Source: Gyrodactylus bullatarudis (Eukaryota > Platyhelminthes > Monogenea > Gyrodactylidea > Gyrodactylidae). Taken from it: DNA of 64,000 nt. The position numbers and the translations under genes were made by a program. Where the stretch lies: assembly GCA_012064415.1 (NCBI GenBank), contig SSNU01000311.1, forward strand, positions 1 through 64,000, read 5' to 3'. Below, piece by piece: positions 1 through 11,891 of the stretch (the first letter of the stretch is position 1; every line of letters starts with the position of its first letter). The notes beneath the pieces are model-generated. The model made no database searches. It was not told the DNA's origin and was given only the letters and a program-made list of their open reading frames with translations.

Positions 1-321
1 TATTCATAAGCGTGGACAGGAGTATCGCTAATACGAGCCAGAAGAGGGCGATGTGAAGGAAGGAAGTGCTGGCACGCTCTAGATTGGTTGATGAATCAGC
101 GAAGGTTGGAGGAGCCGACTGAATTCGACTGAAGGCGATTCCCCATCCCAATCGTTAAAAAATACTAATCATTTGTTCAAATGTTTCTTCTCTGAATCTG
201 GCTCTATTCCTCATCCGGAGGCCTTGGAGGACTATTGTATAGCAGGTGAGTAAAACCAGATCCACACCAGAACACCACATTGCCTTAGGCTTAAGCAGCG
301 CAGGCTTCGGTGCATGGCTAA
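1..321 (+). CDS. C-terminal end of an unidentified gene (partial, cut by window edge)
   Basis: An open frame can be followed in three pieces: 3-52, 100-245 and 299-321. They are joined by two putative short introns, 53-99 (GT...CAG, 47 nt) and 246-298 (GTGAGT...CAG, 53 nt). Codon phase is kept across both joins and the frame ends at TAA 319-321. The peptide has no family I recognise. It contains a Ser/Asn-rich stretch followed by FFSESGSIPHPEALEDY and ends in QASVHG. Composition is clearly more GC-rich than the flanking DNA, as expected of coding sequence. The strong donor GTGAGT at 246 is the best single clue. The opposite strand also has an open frame over 1-135 with a hydrophobic stretch, so the strand is not certain. 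Confidence 0.35.
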
Positions 322-504
322 TCTTAGACTTATCGAGCCTTCTTTAAATCGTTTATGTCCGTTGCTCTTTATGCCTAAAAACCATTCCGAGATATTCTTA
401 TTTTTCATATTTCAACTATTTTCTCCTACCTCGTATTCCTTTTTATATGTCATGTCTCAAATTATAATTCAAGTAAAGATATTTAGCCGATATTAAAATC
501 AGAT

Positions 505-1275
505 TTATTCTTTATCTTTAACAACACGTGTTCCACGTACAAGACCTGTTCTTCTGGCAGCGATGAGACCGACTTTACGACCATGACTGGCATGTCTTCT
601 AATTGTTGATGGTTTACCGATATGCTGATGATTACCACCACCATGTGGATGTTCAACAGGATTCATTGCTACACCTCTAACTTTGGGCCAGCAGTTTCTT
701 TTCACCTTGTATTTATGGTATGCTCTACCTGCTTTCATGATGGGCTTATCAACTCTACCGCCTCCAGCAACCAAACCAATCATGGCTCTGCAGCTTGAAG
801 ATAGTACTTTTTTGGATCCCGATGGGAGCTTGATTCTTGTTTTTTTGGTGTCTGGATTATGAGCAACAATAGTTGCATAATTACCAGAAGTTCTAGCTAG
901 TTTACCTCTATCTCCAAATTTTTCTTCAACGTTGCAGATGAAAGTTCCTTCTGGCATCTCACCAATTGGGAGGACATTACCAATTTGTAGTTGAGCTTTT
1001 CTTCCACAGTGAATCAGCTGACCAGTATGCATACCTTCAGTTGCAATGAATAATTCTTTGTTCTTTCTAAACCTGTAGGCATCGCGGAAGACGACACGAG
1101 CTAGGGGAGCACCACGACCGGGATCATGAATAATATCTTTCACCACTCCTTTAATGTATCCATGTCTTTCAGCATAGTCAACACTTCTGAGTTTGGCAGG
1201 TCCTTTTCTTGTATGAGTTCTGGATTTAAAGATACCACCAGCACCTTTTCTCTGACATCTGATAACACGACCCAT
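505..1275 (-). CDS. RpL8: 60S ribosomal protein L8 (uL2)
   Basis: Single-exon, 256-residue protein, essentially the full length of metazoan RPL8 (257 in human). It is a component of the large ribosomal subunit near the peptidyl-transferase centre. The start [20 protein letters not shown] and the uL2 signature around [20 protein letters not shown] are intact, including the conserved histidine that is hydroxylated in other animals. It ends in a basic, Lys-rich tail. No intron is present, in contrast to most genes in the window. The 5' end lies about 200 bp from the divergently transcribed aPKC gene, so the two may share a promoter region. This is one of the safest calls here. Confidence 0.98.
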   Translation of the reverse strand: MGRVIRCQRKGAGGIFKSRTHTRKGPAKLRSVDYAERHGYIKGVVKDIIHDPGRGAPLARVVFRDAYRFRKNKELFIATEGMHTGQLIHCGRKAQLQIGNVLPIGEMPEGTFICNVEEKFGDRGKLARTSGNYATIVAHNPDTKKTRIKLPSGSKKVLSSSCRAMIGLVAGGGRVDKPIMKAGRAYHKYKVKRNCWPKVRGVAMNPVEHPHGGGNHQHIGKPSTIRRHASHGRKVGLIAARRTGLVRGTRVVKDKE

Positions 1276-1471
1276 TCTAATGTAGTATTCACGTTAAGGT
1301 TCACACTGCGCAGAATTGTAAATTACAAAATTAAACAAAATTATTGTAGTTATTAATAATTTGTTTTTGTTTATTAATTATTTAATTTCATTCTACATTT
1401 TAAAACTATTTAAACTTTTATCCGGCTGAATATTTTTGGTAAGATTGTATATAATTCTGTTAGATTTTAAA

Positions 1472-3399
1472 ATGTCTAGTCGAAATGAATATAAAATGAA
1501 AGTTATATTCAATGAGTACGTTTCATCATTTTATGTAATCAGAGACATGTATATAAGTGAAAGTAACTCTGTTCTGGATTTTGAAAGCCTTGAATTGCAC
1601 CTTAAAAATCTCATTAAATTTGATCCGAATCAAGATATCTCTATTAAGTGGATTGATGAAGAAGGCGATCCTATACTAATATCTACTCAAGCTGAGCTTG
1701 AGGAAGCTCTGAGGCTTTATTCAGTAAATAAAGATAATCTACTAGAAGTTCATGGTAATTTTCAATTTCATTATAATTTCTTAGTCTTTAAAAATAAACC
1801 CAAGCGTCCTGGAGCTCTCTGTGACGAAGAAAATGGTAACTAATTAATTACTAAAATTAAGTTAAAATGTACCGGAAAGGAGCGAAACGTTTGAATAAAT
1901 TCTATCATGAAAAAGGTCACTATCTTTATCCCAAAAGATTCAATCCAGTAACTTAATCTATAATATCTCTTTTTTAGACTGCTACTTGTCCATATTGTCA
2001 AAGTAGAATTTGGGGTCTTGGTCAACAAGGTCTCAAATGCAAGGATTGTAAATTAACTTTACACAAAAGATGCCTTCGATATATAACTCATGAATGCGGA
2101 CAAGATTCCGCAAAGTTTGGCCTAACAAATCCCAATTTTCAACCTACAAGAGTTGTTATTGAAGATCCTCCTGATAGACCTTTTAGACAACCTATTAATT
2201 TGGACTCCAACAACAGAAGCTCCACCAAAGGAAAAATTGGTATAGACGATTTCAACCTACTGAGTGTTATTGGTCGTGGAAGTTACGCTAAAGTCTTTCA
2301 AGTAGAATATAAACCTACAAAGAAAATTTATGCAATGAAAGTGATAAAAAAGGAAATGATCACAAATGAAGATGTGAGATCTGTTGAATAATTTGAATTT
2401 AACTCTGATAAAATTTATTTTTTCCTTCAAGGATATTGAATGGGTTCAAACTGAAAAACAAGTCTTCGAACAAGCAACCAATCATCCGTTCTTGGTTGGT
2501 CTCCATTCATCGTTTCAGACTCCTAGCCGACTTATTTTTGTTATTGAATTCGTCAATGGAGGTGATCTTATGTTTTACATGCAACGACAAATTCGTCTTC
2601 CTGAAGATTATGCCAAATTTTATGCAGCTGAAATAGCAATTGCGATTCATTATCTTCACGAGCATCATATTATTTATAGAGACCTGAAATTGGATAATGT
2701 CCTCATGGACCACGAAGGACACATAAAGCTGACAGATTATGGAATGTGTAAAAGTGGAATTAAACTTGGAGATACTACAAAAACATTTTGTGGAACCCCT
2801 AATTATATAGCTCCAGAGATACTGAAATCAGAGCCGTATAGTTTCAGTGTTGACTGGTGGGCATTAGGAGTTTTAATGTTTGAAATGATGGTAGGTAGAT
2901 CTCCATGGGAAGGTGTTGGACAGTCTGATAATCCCCAGCAAAATACAGAACAATACCTATTTCAAGGTATGAAATCTGATTTTCTTATGAAAATTATCAT
3001 CAATACTTTTAATTTTATGTTATAGTCATCCTTCATCGGCCAATTCGATTCCCTCGGTTCACAACTATTCAAGCCAACAATATTCTCAAGGCATTTCTCA
3101 CAAAGGAGCCAGAAAACCGTTTAGGAACCTACCCAAAGAGCAGTTTCTTAGATATTATGTCTAATCCTTTCTTCAGTTCTATTAATTGGTCGGCACTCGA
3201 ATTAAAACAAATCCCTCCTCCTTACAAACCTGAAATAAAGAATGATATGGATTTGTGTAACTTTGACCCTACTTTCACAGATGAAAATGTTTGCTTCTCT
3301 CCGGACGATGAAAAAGTAATCTCTCAACTAGATCAATCTGAGTTTGATGGTTTTGAATATATTAATCCCTTGCTTTTTACAATGAATGAACAGGTCTGA
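1472..3399 (+). CDS. aPKC: Atypical protein kinase C (iota/zeta type)
   Basis: Six exons (1472-1754, 1785-1835, 1862-1947, 1978-2373, 2432-2966, 3026-3399) encode 574 aa, close to the 592-596 of human PKC zeta/iota. The first three introns are only 30, 26 and 30 nt. Domain order is N-terminal PB1 (about residues 5-95), a pseudosubstrate of type [11 protein letters not shown], one C1 zinc finger ([20 protein letters not shown]), then the kinase and AGC tail. The kinase shows [23 protein letters not shown], the atypical DYG in place of DFG, and activation loop [12 protein letters not shown]. The hydrophobic motif [11 protein letters not shown] carries Glu where conventional PKCs have a phospho-Ser/Thr, diagnostic of the atypical class. 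By family, it acts with Par3/Par6 in cell polarity. The AUG at 1472 is preferred to 1436 because the PB1 starts right after it. Confidence 0.97.
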
Positions 3400-3633
3400 A
3401 ATTATTGGCTGTTATCATTCAACATCATTTTTATGGCTGTGCTAAATTATCATTTCTAACATTTGACTATTTGTACGAATATTTGACACTTTTTGATTTT
3501 GTATCTGATACTTGAAAATAATTTGCTACAATATTTACTCAATTACATTCATTTTGCAAAAATCAAGTCTAATTAGATTTGAATGACAAACTAATTGATT
3601 AATAATGATTATTTATAAAGGACAAAATCTGAT

Positions 3634-4026
3634 CTAAAAAGCTAAAGATATCCATCCAGAGGCTAGAAAGACATTTGCCAGAATATACGAGTGGTATTTT
3701 TTCACCTTGTCATGATATCTACACATTTGGCTTCCAATAAAAAATAATGTCGCTGATATATTCGGATGAGAAGCCAAGTTACAACTCATGATTGCAACTG
3801 AGTGGATAAAGTAATAAGATGCACTATTTTCATCTTTATTAAACATAGGATAGTCCATAATAAGTAATCCTATTAAACCATTTAATCCTGCAAGTTTGAG
3901 AGGGTATCCTCCAGTCCGATGTGTAACAACTAGTGTTGTCTTGACTTCCCTCGATGGAATTATCTTTGAGACTCCAGTGGATAGTAAGGAGAGATATGTG
4001 TTTGGAGAGAGGTAATGCCAAACCAT
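3634..4026 (-). CDS. TMEM256/DUF423-like small membrane protein
   Basis: Intronless 130-aa protein with several hydrophobic segments. The C-terminal two thirds follow the TMEM256 (DUF423) pattern: a short helix LAGLNGLIGLLI, then YYFIHSVAIM (family FLHSLALL), then a helix ISATLFFIGSQM, and a final helix ending GWISLAF (human ends GWLALAL). The human protein is 113 aa, so this one has an N-terminal extension of about 20-30 residues. Function of the family is poorly known. It lies between aPKC and a GPCR gene with about 235 bp to the aPKC stop, converging on it. The assignment rests on remembered family pattern, not an alignment. An overlapping shorter frame on the same strand is a shadow. Confidence 0.62.
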   Translation of the reverse strand: MVWHYLSPNTYLSLLSTGVSKIIPSREVKTTLVVTHRTGGYPLKLAGLNGLIGLLIMDYPMFNKDENSASYYFIHSVAIMSCNLASHPNISATLFFIGSQMCRYHDKVKKYHSYILANVFLASGWISLAF

Positions 4027-4455
4027 TTGGTAGTAATTTGAACACTATTTAACGGTCCAGTGAAACAAGCGTTTCAGAAAAAATTATTTGGCTTGTTGGA
4101 AGATCTTTAAATTAATAATAAATTTATGATTCGAAATTATTAATTTAAAAGTAGTACTGGCGAAGGAGCCAAGTTCTGACTCCTAGCTTCGGAACGGGTA
4201 ATTGCAGATTCTAAAATACATAAATTATTATGTATCATAATCAATGTCAGAAATATATTTATTTGTAAGCCCACATGCAATTCTCAAAAATTGCGAATTT
4301 TGATACAAATTTTTGTTTTACAACTGTTTCAGTTACAAGATTGGGCAAAGGATAATGATGAAAAATTCTTCTAGAGTATATTCTATTACTTTTCTATCTC
4401 TATTAGATACAAATTGAAAAATTCGTGATCGTGAGGTTTTATTAATTTTCATGTG

Positions 4456-4463
4456 TATATAAG
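4456..4463 (+). promoter_or_regulatory. TATA box of the GPCR gene
   Basis: TATATAAG lies 35 bp before the GPCR start codon at 4499. If transcription starts about 25-30 bp downstream of it, the 5' UTR is only about 10-20 nt. Inference from position and match; no start-site data. Confidence 0.5.
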
Positions 4464-4498
4464 GAGAATTATTATTTCCCCTCTCAACTTCAAAATAA

Positions 4499-5708
4499 AT
4501 GGATTCTTTGAGTTACAGTTCCATTTATGCAGAAGATCTTATGACTAATTCTTCAAGTGCCACCAAAAGACCGTTATGGACTCAAATTATCAATGGTAGC
4601 AGTATTGGGACATGTTTATTCCTTGGTCTTCCTTGTAACCTAATGCTAATTATTTGTTCTTTAAAGAACAAAATACTTCCTAAGAAAATTAAAATCCTTC
4701 TGGCTCATCAGTCCTGCTTGGATTTTTTTGTATGCATTTTGACATTCTCCAAGATGTTGACAGCTGGCTATGATTCTGATGACGATTCTGAACAGAGAAA
4801 CGTTTTCACTTGTTATTTATGGGAAAATAACTTGATTTATTGGATTTTCGTTGTTGCTAGTACTTATGGTATGATAATTTTAATGGCTCAAAATATTCTT
4901 CAAATTAACACATCCCAATCATTTGTTGATGGCTCATTTGCTAAATTGAAGTACTTTTTTCAGGTAATTTAATAGATTGAAAAAGTTTGGCTTCTAGATT
5001 TACGGACCAATCATAGTGGTTTATCTGATAAGTTTTGCCATAAACATTCCAGTTTTTTGGAATATTGTCGAATTCAAAAAGAATCAAGGTAACCTCAAGG
5101 GTACATGCATTGTCGGATCAATAGACAGGGAAAGCTCCAAGACAGTTTCTGGTACATCTAGCATGTCAATTGTGCTGTCAAGTAGCTCATTTTATATCAT
5201 ATATGCTTTTTAGTAACTAATACTGAGCTTAGAATAATTGTTTGGACAGTTTTCACTTCTTTCCTGCCGGCCATGTCTCTTTTGATTGGTTACTGCATTC
5301 TGAGGAAAAATTTATCCTTTAAAAATAATTTTTCAGACAATTCTACAAATTCTAGAGATGTCAAAAACATTCTGAAGAGAATATTTAAAGCCAGCTGGTT
5401 CTGTGTCATCTTGCTTTTGGTTAGTTTTTGATTTTTGCCTATAATAAATTATCAATAATACATGGTATAATGTTTAGATAACGATGTGCATAGATACCTC
5501 TTACATTCTATGTCTTCTTCTCAGTTCCTTACGACTGAGAGATCTTTTACATCCCAGTTATAGAATTGCAAGCTCATTTCTGAATACATGTTGGCTATCT
5601 CCGATTATATTTTTAACTCTTGTCAAAGAGATTAATCCAATATTCTCAAAGAAGGTAACACAAATTCAACCAAATGCAAACTTGGACATGGGAGCAAATC
5701 CGAACTGA
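4499..5708 (+). CDS. Divergent rhodopsin-like G-protein-coupled receptor
   Basis: Four exons (4499-4963, 4998-5181, 5214-5419, 5478-5708) sum to 361 aa in one frame; introns are 34, 32 and 58 nt. Seven hydrophobic segments can be counted. TM1 has GLPCNLMLIICSL, TM2 starts at LLAHQSCLDFFVCIL, and TM3 begins with the conserved Cys in FTCYLWENNLIYW. ECL2 carries the partner Cys in GTCIVG. TM5 is TSFLPAMSLLIGYCIL, and TM6 follows a basic loop. At the DRY position of TM3 the sequence reads AQN, and the NPxxY of TM7 is replaced by SPIIF. The Leu-Trp pattern in TM3 resembles orphan receptors expanded in spiralians. The donor of the second intron could alternatively be at 5144, removing about ten residues of ECL2. 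Ligand unknown. Confidence 0.72.
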
Positions 5709-6020
5709 TGCCAAGATAGAACTGTAATCGGAAATAAGAAAATCATAAAGTAACAATTTGTAGCAAAATCGAATTAGTTTGAACAGAAACGATGTAGAAA
5801 CCATGAAAAAATCAATTCATGCATTAGTAATTCATTGTATTACTCATCCCAGAGTCATGATTAGAATTTTAGCTTGCTCAAGTGGAAAAAAGGTTTCTTT
5901 CCAAGGTCGGTATTCACTGACTACAGTCAAGCTTTTCTGATCTTTTTTCAAAACGTAGAATATATTGGATAAAGCATTAGTATATTAGAATTAATTTTAT
6001 TGCAATAAAAATAATAAAAA
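5709..6020. other. Intergenic, nothing recognised
   Basis: AT-rich gap between the GPCR stop and the symplekin stop, which converge here. It should hold both 3' UTRs; AATAAAAATAATAAAA at 6004-6019 lies beside the symplekin stop. Confidence 0.5.
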
Positions 6021-9000
6021 CTATTCATCCTTTGTAGGAGTAGCAGGACCCTCATCTTGTTGTTCTTCTTCGGGAAATTCAGTTTCAGAAGCCTGTTTCT
6101 TATTAGGAATATCGTTCTCCTCTTCATCAGATTGATCTTTACGTTTTAATTGTCTAATTGGTTCATCTTTTGTTGGAGTAGGCGGCCCAGAATCATAGTC
6201 TTCATCTACCTGATCAGGTGCCACCTTGGTCTTTGAACTAACAGGAATCTTTTCAGATTTTGATTCAGACTCGGAAGTAGATTTTACTTCTGGTTTAGAT
6301 GAATTCTCATCGATATTTTGCGATATTGATTTTGATTTCTTTTGACTTTTAGAATCACTGACATGATTTAAAACATCCATGATTGATCTGGATATGTGAC
6401 TTCGTTGGGCAGAACTAAAATTATCAACAAATCGACGAACATGACTGCGAAGATTTGGCTCTTTCTGAAAAACTGACTCCAATAGTTCAGGCGTGAGCTG
6501 AAGAAGGACTTGAAAACATTGAGGTCTTGTTTTGATGCAACATCGTATAAAACCATCCCATAGAGCTGTATTCTGCCATATTTGTTTGCGTAAAAGTCTA
6601 GCCAAAACATTTATAACGTAGCCAAGAAGCCGAGGATATAAAGCTAAGGCTTGCATTACTGTGCGCATTAGTAAAGTGGGTAATTTCGGTTGTTCAATTA
6701 AATTTCCAATAGCAACTGATAATCGTTCCTGAGAGAAATATTTCCGTTCAGACAGGCAAAAGTTACAAGCTCTAAGAATGACTTTAAGATCAACAGAATT
6801 TTTTGAGTCAGGTGCATCTCGAAATTCCAATAGATGTAAAGCAACCAAGAGCTCTTCAGGTTCGATGGGACCAGTTTTACCTAGAATTTTTAGAAAAAAA
6901 ATCCTCCATTTGTGAAAATATTCAAAAGTGTTGAAATGACTTACTGTCATATTCGGCTTTCACACCATCATTTATTAACTTCTGTGGTACAGGAATCGTT
7001 AGAGTACCTACACTTGCTCTTAGTAACCTAGAAATGACTTCTTTGAGGACCGGTTCTGTAAGCTGAACTAGTTTATGCAAGGCGGCAATAACTTCTTTCT
7101 TTGTCAGACCGACAATAACTGGAATTAAACAACGAATATCTGGGTTACGTTTGCTGTAAAGTCGTCTGACTTTGTCAACAATGCCCCTGGGTGGCATTAC
7201 TGGTGGTGTAATAGATTTTTCTGAATGTGTCCCATGAAAATCCGTGAGAATGTACAAAATTCGAGTGATAATTGTTTCACTACCCGATGGGCAATTGTCA
7301 ATGAAATCATGGAGGGCTGGATGATGGATGCCCAAGTCCAATACCTACGCGTAGTGTTAATATTAAAATGAATAAAATTGAATCAAAGTGAACATTTTGT
7401 TTATGGAAACATACTGCCTCGTTGATATTGTGTAAAATTGCTTTCTTTATGACTTTATTTGAAACTACATAGACATCAGCGAGGGTTTTGAGCATTCTCT
7501 CTGGATTAAAGTAAATAATGCCAAAGAATAATTGAGCAGTATCCAAAAGCAGACGTTCTTCTTCCCCTTCGTGGATCTTTTCATAGTCCAGAATTCTCTT
7601 GAACCTCTCTACTGCATAATCCTAAAAGGAATAAAATTTATTAGGAGGACAAAGAAACTTGCTCAAAAATGGATCAACTTACTTCAACTTTCTTAGCCAA
7701 TTCAGTGGAGGATTCAATTAGAATTTTGATTTCTTGCAATGCAGCCATTCTAATTTCAATTTCGGGGACATGACAAAAATCAAAAAGAATTTCAAATATT
7801 TCTTCCTTGTATTTTAGATCACGAGTCTCAATCAGTATACGGATAATCTAAAAATTAAATATAAAAATGATAATTCGATTTTTAATGTAATTTCTTGTCG
7901 TATTAAACGAATAAATTTTGGAGCTTACATGAAAACCATCTGAGCATTGTTCACGAATCCAACAAAATTGTTTCAATAAATTTAAACTCCTTCTAGTTAT
8001 AAGGGGTGCCTCAAGGTACATTTTGGTGAAGTAATGCTTTTTATTTTCGACTGTACTCAATTTCATGAGTATGTTATTGAAAAGAGAATCATAGACTTCC
8101 ATGTTTCCGAGGCCATTTTTTATGTCATTTCGAAATCGACTCTTCGCTACCTCGTCCAGTTTTTCTTCAGCTTTTTCTTTATACTTTAATTGATAATTTC
8201 TGGCTCGTTGGTATTCTTGAACGAGAAGGGTTGCTAATAATTCATAGTTGTGACGCAAGTCATTAAGACAATGATCTGTGAGAACTAAAATATTAATTAT
8301 AATTTACATCCCACACTTGTTTTGTTCAGATATATTATAAATTATAATTTATAATATATTAATTATTATATTATATTATTAATATATACATATATCACTT
8401 ACTGTTGTACAATTCAATGTTGCCAAGGATATTACAGGGAATTCGTGTTAAAAGTTTGAATCTAATCTCATCATGTTTAATGTTTGACCCTGATGGAATA
8501 ATCGATGTAGATTTTAAGGGATCATGGGCATTAACGATAAAACTCTGTTCCGTGTTAGAAGTAGCACTGAGAATTCTGGCATAGCATTCAGTAGTGAAAC
8601 GCTTCATTGTTTGTCGGTTGATTTCTGAGGAACTACTTGTTACATCGACTATCTCAGTGGGTCTCTGGATTTTTTGGGTGTCAACTTTAGTCTCATTACT
8701 TGAGAATATTTTCGGAATTTCATTCTAAATTAAAAGTTGGAAAACATCCTAGATTATATAATATATAATGAGAACTATACTTACTGTTTTGAGGAGTTTA
8801 TTCTTTTCTGCAATCGCAGCAGCCTCGGCACTGCTGATAAATTTTTTCTGCTTAGCAAGACGCTTTGATTTTTTCTCTGAATCTTTGGTCTGCTTAGGTA
8901 AATGATTTATCAGCGATAAAAGGATGATTACGAGTTTCCTTATTTCATTTAGTTGAGGATCATTTGAACTGGCATCAGAACTGATTTTATCAAGGGTATC

Positions 9001-10923
9001 ATTGCCCCAGACAGATAATTGAGTTGCCAAGAGTCGAGCTAAATGATTAACTTGAGCTGATGTACCAGCTGCAGCAATTGGTGTATAAGTACTGATAAAA
9101 TTTGCCGGCATCTGTTGGGGCAATGTGACCATGCTAGAATAAAATTTAAGAATTTAAAAGTAAGACCAAAAGAGATGTATTGGGAAAGAATTAGAATGAG
9201 AAAAAACTAACCTTAAAAGGACTAAATCAGCAACATTGGCTGGAGTTAACCTTTCCACTAAGAGACCAACCATTTTGTCAATATCTGGTAGATTCTTTGG
9301 CAATATAACAGCTTTAGTGTCCTGCAAGAGTTTGGCAAGATCAATCTTTGGCAATTTTCTCGAGGATGAATCCTGTGGCAGAGAGGACATTTCATCATCT
9401 TCTTCTTCCTCTTCGTCATCAACCATTTCACTTTCCAAATTGAGACTCTGAGAATTAAACATTCATTTTATAAAATGGTAATAATTTTACTAGGAAAGCT
9501 TTTGTAAATTGCAAGTCACAATATAAATAACCAAGTAGAATTGGATTTGATTCGAATTTTTAAAAATACATACTTCATCTTTAAAATTGGATGAGGCAGT
9601 AACAGCTTTTCTTCGACTCTGCATAGCGTTAACTACTTCGGTTTGGGCAGCTCCAAGATCCGTCAAGAGAATTGTAATCCTACTTTGATACTCGTTTGTA
9701 ACTGATGGATGGCGTAAAAGGTGAAGAAGGCCTTTTTTAAAACATTGTCTAATCAGAGAAACATCCTCCTCAGTAAAATTTGTGGGTAAATTTACGTGTA
9801 AAGTTTCAAAAGCTTGCAAAATTTTGCTAAAGTACTGGGGTCGTTGACAGGCAATATCGACTAATGCATCCATTGCCTCTTTCAAATTTAGTGTAGTAAT
9901 AGGGACAAGATGATGACCAATTTCTTTAGAGGCAGTCTCATTATTTGAGTAGGCTCCGCCTTTACCTTGAACAGTCCATAAAATAAGATTAGACAAAAGT
10001 CGTTCAGCTTCTTCCTGGAGTCGTTTAGGCTTCAGAAGAGCAGGCGCAGGATCTACTTCTCTAGAACAACAAGGAGCAGTTGAATTTCTTATTACATCTT
10101 TAAGAGCAATCGAGCTAATTTCTGGAGCTTGATTGAGGCAAAAGTTTTGTTCTAATTCTTCTGGTATTTCTGATTTTGTGGTTCGCTTCGAATGCATGAG
10201 AATGATCATTTTTATTAACTGAATGATCTTAACACGGACTTGATCAGAAATAAGATTACACAGGTAACGTAATATCACAGGTGGAGGAGTTATTAAAAGA
10301 GAACTTTTGCTTTGGTTTGTGGATGAAGGTAAAAATAAACGAATTATTTCGTCTTTAATACTTGATATCAATAAAAAATTTTCAAGGGAGAGAGAAGCAG
10401 CCGAGTCAATATCAATTCCGCTTCCCGCTAACGCTCCAGATTCAATGAGACCAACTTTAACTGCCCTTGAGATTGAAATTGAATACAAATGCAAGACTGT
10501 GTTAATTATTGACAGGAAAATTTCAAATGAAGGTTTGTCATGCTGTAGATTGCTAGTATATATCCCTGCAAGACAATGAAGACTTCTTTGCATAAAATCT
10601 GTATCAATTAGACTAAACAGAATCAGATAAAATAATAATTTTAATTTACCATGCTTCTGATATGAAATCAACAACAAAATGCTTAATTATATTTGACTCA
10701 TCATATTGAAAGGCAATGATTTCCTTATAAAAAATATAAAATTAGATATTACTTCAAAAAAGTTGTCTAAATACGAAGTATTAAGTTTTAAAATGTATTC
10801 TTTGACCTGTATGAGATTGTTAAGTCTTTGAGAAACGTCAGAAGCTGATTCAGCTTTATTCAAGGCGGTAACAATCTAGTATAAAATTTATAATCATACC
10901 AATTGAAATGTCGAAGTCGACAT
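6021..10923 (-). CDS. SYMPK: Symplekin, mRNA 3'-end processing scaffold
   Basis: Multi-exon gene of roughly 1150 residues. The first coding exon is only 24 nt (10923-10900), followed by a 24-nt intron (10899-10876). Exon 2 gives the symplekin N-terminal helices ending LDNFFE and the next exon opens with EIIAFQ, matching human LDNFLDEIIAFQ. Further on are the HEAT-like array, [20 protein letters not shown], an acidic linker, and the conserved symplekin C-terminal domain ([51 protein letters not shown]). The C-tail is disordered and contains two copies of a GPPTPTKDE / GPATPTKDE motif. By family it scaffolds CPSF/CstF for polyadenylation and histone mRNA cleavage, in the nucleus. The intron-rich structure keeps a clear reading frame throughout. 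Confidence 0.93.
8333..8396. repeat. AT-rich simple repeat inside a symplekin intron
   Basis: About 65 bp of almost pure A/T made of TATA/TTAATA units, within one symplekin intron. It is self-complementary over short stretches. Confidence 0.6.
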
Positions 10924-11318
10924 ATTTTACAAAAAATAACGTTCACTCCTATTTGTGCCTTCTTAAGAAAATATTAAAACAGAAAATCCAGTGAACAAAT
11001 CTAATTTTTAGTGTTTTATCGAATAAACGTGTAGAGTTTAAAATTTAAAATATAGTACTTTTAAAATTCAAATCAACAATATATCAATTATATTAAAATT
11101 TTGAGACGATCTAGAGGCTATTTCAACAAATTTACGAAATATTTATTCTTGAAAGAGGTAAATGAAAAAATCAATAAAATTGCCTAGATGTAAAATAATG
11201 ATGAAAACCTCTTTATTCTAACTTTACATTTTGATATAATATATAATATCAAATACAAAATCATCATATCATCAGAAATCAAATACAATATTCTTAATAT
11301 TAGAGGGATTGATTCTAT
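10924..11318. other. Intergenic, nothing recognised
   Basis: AT-rich gap upstream of symplekin and beyond the orphan ORF stop. It should contain the symplekin promoter, but no clear TATA element or open frame stands out. Confidence 0.4.
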
Positions 11319-11891
11319 TCAGTTTTTTGATGTCCTTCTTGAATAAGCATCTTGGTGGGTATACTCAAGTATTGCAGGATCCATTGAAACATCATGATTG
11401 TCAGCTCTGCAGAACGACTTTGAAGCTGAATTTTCATGTCGGATTTGTGAGAGACTTGTTACACTTAGAACTGGAAGGCAAATTAGTCCTGGCGTTATGG
11501 TAATATTGCCATTTGTACTGATAGCATTATTTCTTTTTGATACTTCTACTATTTCAATAATTTCACTGGGCGTGAGTTTATCCAATAATGTACAATCGGT
11601 TCTTGTTGGATCGTAACTTATTGTATTATCCATGAGAATTCCAGATTTGTCATCAAGACGACCTCGAAATCTTCCTAAATGAACTATTTTGAATTCAGAC
11701 AGAGTTGTAATCCTCATGAATATGAATGGAATTTTTTGTGAAGATGTGAATGACGAATTCAATTTTTTATCAGGAAAGCATGAAGAGCTCGAACTGTTTG
11801 TGGCTAACGACTTTGATTTATCCTGGATTAACTCAAGCAACTTCTTGTGAGAATCCCTCTTTCCATTGTTTGCAACCATGTAAGAGAACAT
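11319..11891 (-). CDS. Orphan ORF, 190 aa
   Basis: A 190-codon open frame with an upstream in-frame TAA six codons before the ATG. It is long for chance in DNA this AT-rich. No family is recognised. The N-terminus is basic (NNGKRDSHKKLLEL) and is followed by a Ser run. The middle contains KIVHLGRFRGRLDDKSGIL and the C-terminus is Arg/Ser rich. There is no signal peptide or membrane helix. It lies in the gap between symplekin and the MTCL gene, both transcribed away from it. It may be one exon of a larger gene, a lineage-specific gene, or a fortuitous frame. Confidence 0.4.
   Translation of the reverse strand: MFSYMVANNGKRDSHKKLLELIQDKSKSLATNSSSSSCFPDKKLNSSFTSSQKIPFIFMRITTLSEFKIVHLGRFRGRLDDKSGILMDNTISYDPTRTDCTLLDKLTPSEIIEIVEVSKRNNAISTNGNITITPGLICLPVLSVTSLSQIRHENSASKSFCRADNHDVSMDPAILEYTHQDAYSRRTSKN

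Noticed and set aside
314..496. 60-codon frame downstream of the left-edge gene
   Set aside because: Hydrophobic, low-complexity, runs into the RpL8 3' flank and overlaps the stop of a better-supported frame.
9236..9451. Plus-strand frame with a Ser run
   Set aside because: It is the antisense of the acidic Asp/Glu linker of symplekin.
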